A program made the translations under genes and the position numbers. From the NCBI GenBank assembly GCA_031292335.1, contig JARLHH010000340.1:1-8168 (forward strand): a stretch of DNA of 8,168 nt, read 5' to 3'. A model generated the notes under the pieces. The model was not told the DNA's origin and made no database searches. It worked only from the letters and a program-made list of their open reading frames with translations. This DNA comes from Candidatus Limnocylindrales bacterium. Lineage in GTDB: Bacteria > Chloroflexota > Limnocylindria > Limnocylindrales > CSP1-4. Positions 1-5,280 of the stretch are shown here, one piece after another; position 1 is the stretch's first letter, and each line of letters begins with the position of its first letter.

Positions 1-7
1 GCGGCGT

Positions 8-37
8 TTGCCCGAGTCGCATGCCCATTGCTATACT
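8..37 (+). promoter_or_regulatory. Predicted sigma70-type promoter of the atp operon, with extended -10
   Basis: The -10 hexamer TATACT (32-37) differs from TATAAT at one base. TG at 29-30, followed by one base, forms an extended -10 element. A 4/6 match to the -35 hexamer, TTGCCC, lies at 8-13 with an 18-nt spacer. Transcription would begin near 43-45, leaving a leader of about 24 nt that includes the AGGGAG ribosome-binding site at 52-57 before GTG 68. This is the only AT-rich patch of its kind next to a gene start in a very GC-rich window, which makes it stand out. It is inferred from sequence alone. Sequence upstream of base 1, including any UP element or operator, is not visible. Confidence 0.6.
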
Positions 38-67
38 CGCGCGGCTTCGCCAGGGAGCAGGACGACC

Positions 68-286
68 GTGCCCGAACGGGCCTGGGGCTACTTCGCACTC
101 TTCTCCGAGATCGGTCTCGTACTCCTCGTGACGATCCTGGTGGGCGTGCTGGGCGGATACTGGGTGGACCAGCAGCTGCGGACGCTGCCGATCTTCATCC
201 TCGTCGGGTTCCTCGCCGGGCTCGGCGCGGGCACGCGGGCCGTCTACCGGCTCATCAGCGGGTTCCTGGCAACTTTCGACGATTGA
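68..286 (+). CDS. atpZ: AtpZ/AtpI-family small membrane protein, first gene of the ATP synthase operon
   Basis: A 72-residue protein with two predicted transmembrane helices (about residues 14-30 and 41-60). They flank the family signature Gly29-Gly30-Tyr31-Trp32-Val33-Asp34, a GYWxDxxL..xPIF pattern typical of the AtpZ/ATPase_gene1 family. Family members sit at the head of atp operons and have been linked to Mg2+/Ca2+ transport and to assembly or stability of the F1Fo complex; the exact role is not settled. GTG 68 is chosen as the start because AGGGAG (52-57) precedes it by 10 nt. The frame stays open back to a TTG at 8, but that codon falls on the predicted -35 element and has no ribosome-binding site visible. 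No AtpI follows: the next gene is atpB, after 106 bp. The family call is firm and the start fairly firm. Confidence 0.85.
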   Translation: MPERAWGYFALFSEIGLVLLVTILVGVLGGYWVDQQLRTLPIFILVGFLAGLGAGTRAVYRLISGFLATFDD

Positions 287-392
287 CCCCAAGCGAGCGT
301 GGCGATCCCGTCCGCGCTCCCATCTACGGAGAGAGCGTGGCGAGCAGCGGCACGTGGAGGCGCCAACAACGGGCGCCGGCGAAGGCGGCGGC
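287..392 (+). other. atpZ-atpB intergenic region; no atpI gene
   Basis: This 106-bp gap is the longest non-coding stretch inside the operon. Many bacteria have atpI (a four-helix protein) between atpZ and atpB, but no frame here encodes hydrophobic segments. It contains a short GC hairpin (359-377) and the atpB ribosome-binding site GAAGG (381-385). No convincing promoter or terminator is seen. A GTG at 354, in frame with atpB, could lengthen that protein by 13 residues into this gap, but it lacks a good ribosome-binding site. Confidence 0.5.
359..377 (+). promoter_or_regulatory. Small GC hairpin just upstream of the atpB ribosome-binding site
   Basis: GGCGCC at 359-364 pairs with GGCGCC at 372-377, giving a perfect 6-bp all-GC stem with a 7-nt loop (AACAACG). 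It ends 3 nt before the GAAGG ribosome-binding site of atpB (381-385). There is no U-tract after it, so it is not an intrinsic terminator. It may stabilise or process the message, or modulate ribosome access. In GC-rich DNA such short stems also arise by chance, so the functional reading is tentative. Confidence 0.35.
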
Positions 393-1388
393 ATGAGCCG
401 GTTCCTGACGCCCCGCATGCTCGTCTACCTTGTGCTTGCCGTGCTCGCCCTCGACGTCATCGCCTACGTCGCGGTGCCCCCTGCCGAGCCGGGAGCGGCC
501 TCGGGCACGGCCTGCGCCTATCCCGTCTGCTTCATCGACGGGAACCTGGAGTACCCCGCGCCCCACGTGATCGTGGACCTCGACGCGGCCAATCCCACGC
601 CCACCGGGCCACTGGAGATCGGCTTCTGGCCCAGCATCACCAACACGATCCTCACGATGTGGATCGTCATCCTGATCGTGCTGGCCATGGCGATCGGCAT
701 GACGCGACGCCGCGACGTCATTCCCGGGCGCCTCCAGAATGCGGCCGAGCTGGCCTACGAGTCGCTGGAGAACTTCGCGCTCTCGCTGGGCGGGGAGGCC
801 GCCCGGCCGTACGTGCCGTGGTTCGCCGGGCTCTTCATCTTCATCGTGGCCGGCAACTGGATCGGCCTCGTCCCGCCGGTCAGCAAGATCGAGGAGCTGC
901 GCGCGCCGACGAGCGACCTCAACATCACGATCGGCCTGGCGCTCCTCAGCTTCGCCGTGTTCGAGGTGGAGGGCTTTCGGAAGCTCGGGGTCGTCGGGTA
1001 CCTGGGCAAGTTCTTCCCGCTCTACGAGTTCAGGAACGGCGTGGGCGCCGGTAGCATCGCGCTGTTCGTGGGGCTGACCGAGCTCCTCCTCGAGTTCATC
1101 AAGCCCGTTACGCTGTCGATGCGACTCTTCGGCAACATCTACGGAGGCGAAGTGGCGCTCGGCGTGGTCACCGGCCTCACGATCGCCGCCGTGCCGGTCC
1201 CGCTCTACCTGCTGGAGTGGCTGCTGAACCTCGTCCAGGCGCTCATCTTCAGCGTCCTGTCGCTCATGTTCATCCTGCTCGCCGCGGAAGGCCACGAGCA
1301 CGAGGAAGGTCACCTCGCCGCCGACGCGCTCGACGCGGGCGGCGACATCCCGGCGCACGCCATGCGCGCCAGCCCGTCGGGGGCGTAA
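393..1388 (+). CDS. atpB: F1Fo ATP synthase subunit a (proton channel, stator)
   Basis: A 331-residue polytopic membrane protein forming the two proton half-channels next to the c-ring. The essential stator arginine is Arg244 in the SMRLFGN motif (E. coli aArg210). Glu253 matches E. coli aGlu219. Glu275 occupies the place of aHis245, and Gln282 that of aGln252. The conserved GNWIGLVPP and RAPTSDLN segments are also present. The first helix (about 9-27) leads into a long extracytoplasmic loop containing Cys41 and Cys46. The C-terminus ends in a hydrophilic tail of about 33 residues with His301, His303 and His307 among glutamates. The start at ATG 393 is supported by GAAGG at 381-385, 7 nt upstream; GTG 354 is a weaker alternative. 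The next gene, atpE, follows after 53 bp. Family identity is certain. Confidence 0.97.
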   Translation: MSRFLTPRMLVYLVLAVLALDVIAYVAVPPAEPGAASGTACAYPVCFIDGNLEYPAPHVIVDLDAANPTPTGPLEIGFWPSITNTILTMWIVILIVLAMAIGMTRRRDVIPGRLQNAAELAYESLENFALSLGGEAARPYVPWFAGLFIFIVAGNWIGLVPPVSKIEELRAPTSDLNITIGLALLSFAVFEVEGFRKLGVVGYLGKFFPLYEFRNGVGAGSIALFVGLTELLLEFIKPVTLSMRLFGNIYGGEVALGVVTGLTIAAVPVPLYLLEWLLNLVQALIFSVLSLMFILLAAEGHEHEEGHLAADALDAGGDIPAHAMRASPSGA

Positions 1389-1405
1389 CCCGTCATCATC
1401 AGGCC

Positions 1406-1420
1406 CCGGGAGATTCCCGG
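1406..1420 (+). promoter_or_regulatory. Small GC hairpin just upstream of the atpE ribosome-binding region
   Basis: CCGGGA (1406-1411) pairs perfectly with TCCCGG (1415-1420) across a three-base loop, GAT. The last two bases of the stem (1419-1420) also begin a GGAGG core, so folding would hide that first ribosome-binding core while leaving AGGAGG (1425-1430) free. No U-tract follows, so it is not a terminator. Its placement mirrors the hairpin before atpB. A role in message stability or in tuning translation of subunit c is possible but unproven. Confidence 0.4.
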
Positions 1421-1433
1421 AGGCAGGAGGGAG
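1419..1433 (+). promoter_or_regulatory. Stacked Shine-Dalgarno cores of atpE
   Basis: This purine-rich tract holds three overlapping or adjacent ribosome-binding cores: GGAGG (1419-1423), AGGAGG (1425-1430) and GGAG (1430-1433). They lie 18, 11 and 8 nt from ATG 1442. It is the strongest-looking ribosome-binding region in the operon. That fits the need for many more copies of subunit c than of any other subunit. In E. coli the region before atpE is likewise known as a translation-enhancing site. Confidence 0.65.
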
Positions 1434-1441
1434 AACCACTC

Positions 1442-1651
1442 ATGGACCATCTCGGCGCAATTGCCGCCCTCGGCGTCATCGGACCGGGCATCGGCATCGG
1501 CATCCTCGCGGGCCTCTCCAGCACCGCGATCAGCCGCAACCCGGACGCGGCCGCCCAGATCCGCGGTCTGGCCATCATCCTGGCGGCGTTCGCCGAAGGG
1601 CTCGGTGTCCTGGCCGTGGTCGTCGGCCTGCTGGCCATCTTCATCAAGTAG
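1442..1651 (+). CDS. atpE: F1Fo ATP synthase subunit c (rotor ring, proteolipid)
   Basis: A 69-residue hairpin of two transmembrane helices; multiple copies form the rotating ring. Helix 1 carries the glycine-packing motif (Gly14, Gly16, Gly18, Gly20, Gly24). The polar loop is Arg32-Asn33-Pro34, which contacts gamma and epsilon. Helix 2 carries the ion-binding carboxylate Glu52 in AFAEGLG. The Na+-coordinating residues of Na+-type rings are absent: Ile19 sits where those rings have Gln, and Glu52 is followed by Gly-Leu rather than Ser/Thr residues. Coupling is therefore predicted to be to H+. The protein is at the short end for the family and has almost no residues outside the helices. The start is fixed by the strong ribosome-binding tract at 1419-1433. 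A direct repeat of GGCATC units near 1487-1506 only reflects the Gly-Ile coding pattern. Confidence 0.97.
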   Translation: MDHLGAIAALGVIGPGIGIGILAGLSSTAISRNPDAAAQIRGLAIILAAFAEGLGVLAVVVGLLAIFIK

Positions 1652-1672
1652 GCGACGAGCCGGAGTCTGAGC

Positions 1673-2266
1673 GTGGCAATCGTCGACGCCGGGCAGGCGG
1701 CCCAGGCCGTCCGTCTCCAGGCCGACGCCGCGACCGGCGGGTTGACCATCAACCTGTTCTGGATCATCGTCGCGGCCCTGAACTTCATCGTCTTCTTCGC
1801 GGTCCTCTACCTGATCGTCCTCAAGCCGATCGGGGTGACGCTCCGCGAGCGCCGGGCGCGGATCGAGCAGGGCATCCACGACGCCGACCAGGCCCGGATC
1901 GAGCGCGCCGCCGGCGAGGCGGCCGCGGTGACCGAGCTCAACGCGGCCCGCCGCGAGGCGCGGGAGCTCCTCGAGCGTGCCCAGCGGCTGGCCCAGGAGA
2001 GCAGCGCCGCGGAGGTGGCGGCGACGCGAGAGGAGCTGGCGCGGATGCGCGAGCGCGCGTCCGCCGAGATCGAGGCCGAGAAGGTCCGGGCGATCGCCGC
2101 CCTGCGGGCGGACGTCGCCACCCTCGCCCTCGATGCCGCCGGCCGGGTCGTCCGCGAGACGATGAGCAGCGATCGACAGCGACGCCTGGTCGAGGAGTTC
2201 CTTGCCGAGTCGGCCGTCGGCGGGACATCCGTGGGCGGCCCCGCTTCCGACGAGCCGGCTTCCTGA
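1673..2266 (+). CDS. atpF: F1Fo ATP synthase subunit b (peripheral stalk)
   Basis: A 197-residue protein that anchors the stator stalk in the membrane. An N-terminal stretch of about 27 residues precedes one transmembrane helix (about 28-50, ending at Lys51-Pro52). A long Ala/Glu/Arg-rich helix for b-b dimerisation and delta binding follows (about 55-180). The last 17 or so residues are rich in Gly, Ser and Pro and look disordered. It is longer than E. coli b (156 residues) because of the N-terminal extension and the C-terminal tail. Only one b gene is present, so a homodimer is expected. The start is GTG 1673, with GGAG (1662-1665) 7 nt upstream. Its TGA overlaps the ATG of atpH by one base. 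Confidence 0.93.
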   Translation: MAIVDAGQAAQAVRLQADAATGGLTINLFWIIVAALNFIVFFAVLYLIVLKPIGVTLRERRARIEQGIHDADQARIERAAGEAAAVTELNAARREARELLERAQRLAQESSAAEVAATREELARMRERASAEIEAEKVRAIAALRADVATLALDAAGRVVRETMSSDRQRRLVEEFLAESAVGGTSVGGPASDEPAS

Positions 2267-2811
2267 TGGCCGCCCCGACGACCGCGGCGCGCCGATACGC
2301 CGAGGCTGCCCTGGAGATCGCCCGCCGCGACGGGACGCTCGACGCATGGCTGGTGGAGCTTCGCCTGGCCGTGGAGCTCGTCGGCGCGGATGCTGCGGCA
2401 ACGGTGGTGGACAACCCCGCGATCGCCTGGGAGCACCGCCGTGCCATCATCACGGGCGTGCTGGGATCCCGGGTGGGCGCCCCGACCCGGAACCTGGTCC
2501 TCCTCCTGGCCAGGCGGGGCCGGTTGGCGATCCTGCCGCGCGTCGCGGACGAGTTCGCCGGCATCGTGGACCGGGAGCACGGGGTCGTCATCGCGAACGT
2601 CACGAGCGCGCGATCGCTCGAACCTGCCGAGCTGGCGGCCGTCGCCGCGCGCGTGCAGGCCACGGCCGGCGGGCGCGTCGAGGTCACGGCGGCGGTCGAT
2701 CCCGAGCTGATCGGGGGCCTGACCGTCCGCATCGGCGACCGACTCATTGATGCCAGCGTGCGGGGAGGGCTTGCGCGGCTCCGCGCCAGCCTCGTCGCCG
2801 GAGCCCACTGA
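2266..2811 (+). CDS. atpH: F1Fo ATP synthase subunit delta (stator cap)
   Basis: A 181-residue soluble protein, the usual length of delta/OSCP, which ties the tip of the alpha3beta3 head to the b stalk. The N-terminal half is the helical alpha-binding domain, beginning with an Ala-rich RRYAEAALEIA helix. The C-terminal signature is clear: Ile149-Gly150-Gly151, then Arg155-Ile156-Gly157-Asp158, Ile161-Asp162 and Ser164-Val165-Arg166-Gly167. The ATG shares its A with the TGA of atpF (TGATG), so translation is probably coupled, which suits a 1:2 delta:b assembly. It is a free-standing delta, not fused to b as in mycobacteria. Confidence 0.95.
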   Translation: MAAPTTAARRYAEAALEIARRDGTLDAWLVELRLAVELVGADAAATVVDNPAIAWEHRRAIITGVLGSRVGAPTRNLVLLLARRGRLAILPRVADEFAGIVDREHGVVIANVTSARSLEPAELAAVAARVQATAGGRVEVTAAVDPELIGGLTVRIGDRLIDASVRGGLARLRASLVAGAH

Positions 2812-2836
2812 CCCCCGCACCCGAACGGAGCACCGA

Positions 2837-4372
2837 ATGGCCATCAGATCCGACGAGATCATCAGCATCATCAAGGCGAACATCGACAACTTCGATCCGA
2901 CCGCCGAGACGCGCAACGTCGGCACGGTCGTCGAGGTCGGTGACGGCATCGCCACGATCTTCGGGCTCGAAGGCGCGCTGTCGTCCGAGCTCCTGGAGTT
3001 TCCCGGCGGTGTCATGGGCATGGCCCTGAACCTGGCCGAGGAGACCGTCGGCGCGGTCATCCTGGGCGACGCAACCGCCATCAAGGAAGGCGACGTCGTC
3101 AAGACCACCGGCCGCGTCGTGGAGGTCCCGGTGGGAGCCGCGCTGCTCGGGCGCGTGGTGGACCCGCTGGGCCGCCCGCTCGACGACAAGGGGCCGATCG
3201 CGACGACGAAGGTTCGCCCCGCCGAGCGGATCGCCCCCGGCGTCATCGCCCGCCAGGGCGTCGACACGCCGGTCCAGACCGGCATCAAGGCGATCGACGC
3301 GCTGATCCCCATCGGTCGCGGCCAGCGGGAGCTGATCATCGGCGACCGCCAGACCGGCAAGACCGCGATCGCGATCGACACGATCATCAACCAGAAGGGC
3401 CAGGGCCTGGTCTGCATCTACGTCGCGATCGGCCAGAAGCTCTCGACGGTCGCCTCCACCGTGGCGATCCTGGAGCGGCACGGCGCGATGGCCCACACGA
3501 TCGTGGTCGTGGCCGGCGCCGGCGATCCCGCCCCGCTCCAGTACCTTGCCCCGTACGCCGGCGTGGCGATGGGCGAGGAGGTCATGGAGAACGGCGTGGA
3601 GGTACCAGGGCAGGGCCTGGTGAAGGACGCGCTGTGCGTCTACGACGATCTCAGCAAGCACGCCTGGGCGTACCGCGAGATGTCGCTCCTGCTTCGCCGG
3701 CCGCCCGGTCGCGAGGCCTACCCGGGCGACGTCTTCTACCTGCACAGCCGCCTGCTCGAGCGCGCGGCACGTCTCAACCAGGCCAACGGGAGCGGGTCCC
3801 TGACCGCGCTGCCGATCGTCGAGACGCAGGCCGGCGACGTCTCGGCCTACATCCCCACGAACGTCATCTCCATCACCGACGGCCAGATCTTCCTGGAGAC
3901 CGACCTCTTCAACGCCGGCCAGCGGCCTGCCCTGAACATCGGCATCTCCGTCTCGCGGGTCGGCTCCGCGGCCCAGACCAAGGCGATGAAGAAGGTCGCC
4001 GGACCCCTGAAGCTGGACCTGGCCCAGTACCGTGCCCTGGCCGCCTTCGCGCAGTTCGCGTCGGACCTGGACAAGGCCACGCGGGACCAGCTCACGCGCG
4101 GCGAAAAGCTCTCCGAGATCGTCAAGCAGCCCCAGTACCAGCCGCTCCCGGTGGAGAAGCAGGTCGCGATCCTGTACGTGGCCACGAAGGGCAAGCTGGA
4201 CGACATCCCGACGAACCGCGTCAAGGAGTTCGAGGTGGGCTTCTACCGGTTCCTGGAGTCGGAGCAGCCGGAGATCCTCGTGAAGCTCGGCCGCACGAAA
4301 GCCCTCGACGACGAGATCACCGAGGGTCTCGACAGCGCCGTCACGGCCTACCGCCTGACGTTCCTGGCGTAG
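2837..4372 (+). CDS. atpA: F1Fo ATP synthase subunit alpha
   Basis: A 511-residue protein, full length for the family, forming the non-catalytic nucleotide sites of the F1 head. In order it has an N-terminal helix that binds delta (about 1-22), a beta-barrel (about 25-95), the nucleotide-binding domain and a C-terminal helical domain. The Walker A motif is Gly169 to Thr176 (GDRQTGKT), with Lys175 at the same number as in E. coli. The Walker B region is LCVYDDLSK. The arginine finger that reaches the catalytic site is Arg374 in ISVSRVGS (E. coli alphaArg376). DVFYLHSRLLERAA is intact. ATG 2837 is preferred because GGAG (2827-2830) lies 6 nt upstream and the N-terminus matches the family; the frame is open back to 2747, but that part overlaps atpH. 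There is no truncation or missing key residue. Confidence 0.98.
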   Translation: MAIRSDEIISIIKANIDNFDPTAETRNVGTVVEVGDGIATIFGLEGALSSELLEFPGGVMGMALNLAEETVGAVILGDATAIKEGDVVKTTGRVVEVPVGAALLGRVVDPLGRPLDDKGPIATTKVRPAERIAPGVIARQGVDTPVQTGIKAIDALIPIGRGQRELIIGDRQTGKTAIAIDTIINQKGQGLVCIYVAIGQKLSTVASTVAILERHGAMAHTIVVVAGAGDPAPLQYLAPYAGVAMGEEVMENGVEVPGQGLVKDALCVYDDLSKHAWAYREMSLLLRRPPGREAYPGDVFYLHSRLLERAARLNQANGSGSLTALPIVETQAGDVSAYIPTNVISITDGQIFLETDLFNAGQRPALNIGISVSRVGSAAQTKAMKKVAGPLKLDLAQYRALAAFAQFASDLDKATRDQLTRGEKLSEIVKQPQYQPLPVEKQVAILYVATKGKLDDIPTNRVKEFEVGFYRFLESEQPEILVKLGRTKALDDEITEGLDSAVTAYRLTFLA

Positions 4373-4399
4373 CGGCCGGACGGGGCGCAGGAGCGGAAC

Positions 4400-5254
4400 G
4401 TGGCCAGTCAGCGCGATATCCGGCGGCGAATCGGCGCCGTCAGGAACATCAAGCAGATCACGCGGGCGATGCAGTTCGTGGCCGCCTCGAAGCTCCGCCG
4501 CGCCCAGGACGCCACGCTCGCCGCGCGGCCCTACGCGGAGAAGCTGGACGAGGTCCTGGCCGACCTCGCGGCGGTGCTCGGCGACGAGCACCACCCGCTG
4601 CTGGCGCGCCCCGTGGGCGGCACGCGCCTGCTCGTCGTGATCACCACGGACCGCGGCCTGGCCGGCCCGCTCAACACGAACACGATCCGCTTCGCCCTGA
4701 CGGAGGCGGCCGAGTTCGAGGGCCGCCTGACGGTCGTGACGGTCGGGCGCAAGGGTCGCGACGCGATCCGCCGCACGGGGATCCCGATCGCGGCCCACTT
4801 CAACGGCTTCGGCGACAAGCCAAGCTTCGCGGACGTCACGCCGCTCGCACGCCTGGTCTCGGACGACTTTCTGTCCGGGACGTACGGCCAGATCGACCTG
4901 GTGTACCCGCGCTTCGTGTCCACCCTGGTTCAGCGCCCGACCGCCGAACCGCTCCTGCCGATCCGGACCGTGCCCGACGCCCCCCGCGTCCTCGGAAACC
5001 AGTTCATCTTCGAACCGGACCCGGCGACCGTCCTGCAGCAGCTGCTCCCGCGCTACGTGGCGACGCGCGTCTTCCAGGCCATCCTGGAGACCACGGCCTC
5101 GGAGATGTCGAGCAAGATGGTGGCGATGAAGAGCGCCACCGAGAACGCGGAAGAGCTGATCGACGACCTCACCCTCTCCTATAACAAGGTCCGCCAGGCC
5201 AACATCACCCGCGAGATGATCGAGATCGCGTCCGGCGCCCGGGCGGGGCGCTAG
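4400..5254 (+). CDS. atpG: F1Fo ATP synthase subunit gamma (central rotor shaft)
   Basis: A 284-residue protein, normal for bacterial gamma. The N-terminal helix carries the family pattern RDIRRRIGAVRNIKQIT followed by AMQFVAASKLRRAQ. The C-terminal helix, which pairs with it to form the coiled-coil shaft, ends in YNKVRQANITREMIEIASGA. The middle part has the Rossmann-like fold residues TTDRGLAGPLN. There is no chloroplast-type redox cysteine insert; no Cys is seen in the protein. The start is GTG 4400, with AGGAG (4389-4393) 6 nt upstream, 27 bp after atpA. Confidence 0.96.
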   Translation: MASQRDIRRRIGAVRNIKQITRAMQFVAASKLRRAQDATLAARPYAEKLDEVLADLAAVLGDEHHPLLARPVGGTRLLVVITTDRGLAGPLNTNTIRFALTEAAEFEGRLTVVTVGRKGRDAIRRTGIPIAAHFNGFGDKPSFADVTPLARLVSDDFLSGTYGQIDLVYPRFVSTLVQRPTAEPLLPIRTVPDAPRVLGNQFIFEPDPATVLQQLLPRYVATRVFQAILETTASEMSSKMVAMKSATENAEELIDDLTLSYNKVRQANITREMIEIASGARAGR

Positions 5255-5262
5255 GCGCTCAC

Positions 5263-5267
5263 GGAGG
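5263..5267 (+). promoter_or_regulatory. Ribosome-binding site that decides the atpD start
   Basis: GGAGG lies only 1 nt before an in-frame ATG at 5269, too close for normal initiation, and 13 nt before a second in-frame ATG at 5281, which is long but workable. This favours 5281. The protein then begins MATAAPTATGRV, as expected for beta subunits. Confidence 0.5.
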
Positions 5268-5280
5268 CATGACACTCACC

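Noticed and set aside
299..1054. + strand frame starting in the atpZ-atpB gap, considered as a possible atpI
   Set aside because: The translation is Arg/His-rich with no hydrophobic helices and mostly overlaps atpB in another frame.
1487..1506. Tandem GGCATC-like direct repeat in atpE
   Set aside because: It is explained by the Gly-Ile-Gly-Ile packing motif of helix 1 in subunit c, not a DNA repeat with its own function.
1742..1747. TTGACC, a possible internal -35 element in atpF
   Set aside because: No -10-like hexamer is found 15-19 nt downstream; it is ordinary coding sequence.
1807..3417. 536-codon minus-strand frame over atpF-atpH-atpA
   Set aside because: It is antisense to three confirmed genes, of low complexity, with no ribosome-binding site or family motif.
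3634..5184. 516-codon + strand frame overlapping atpA and atpG
   Set aside because: It is a frame-shifted shadow. Its product is dominated by Arg, Pro, Gly and Ala with no recognisable domain, and it runs across two confirmed genes.
5181..5186. TATAAC, a possible internal -10 element before atpD
   Set aside because: It encodes Tyr-Asn in the conserved gamma C-terminus and has no -35 partner or TG extension at a suitable distance.
2744..5275. Very long open frame (843 codons) on the minus strand
   Set aside because: It lies wholly antisense to atpH, atpA and atpG, which have strong family matches. Its translation is Arg/Asp/Gly/Leu-rich low-complexity text, as expected from GC-rich third positions read in reverse.
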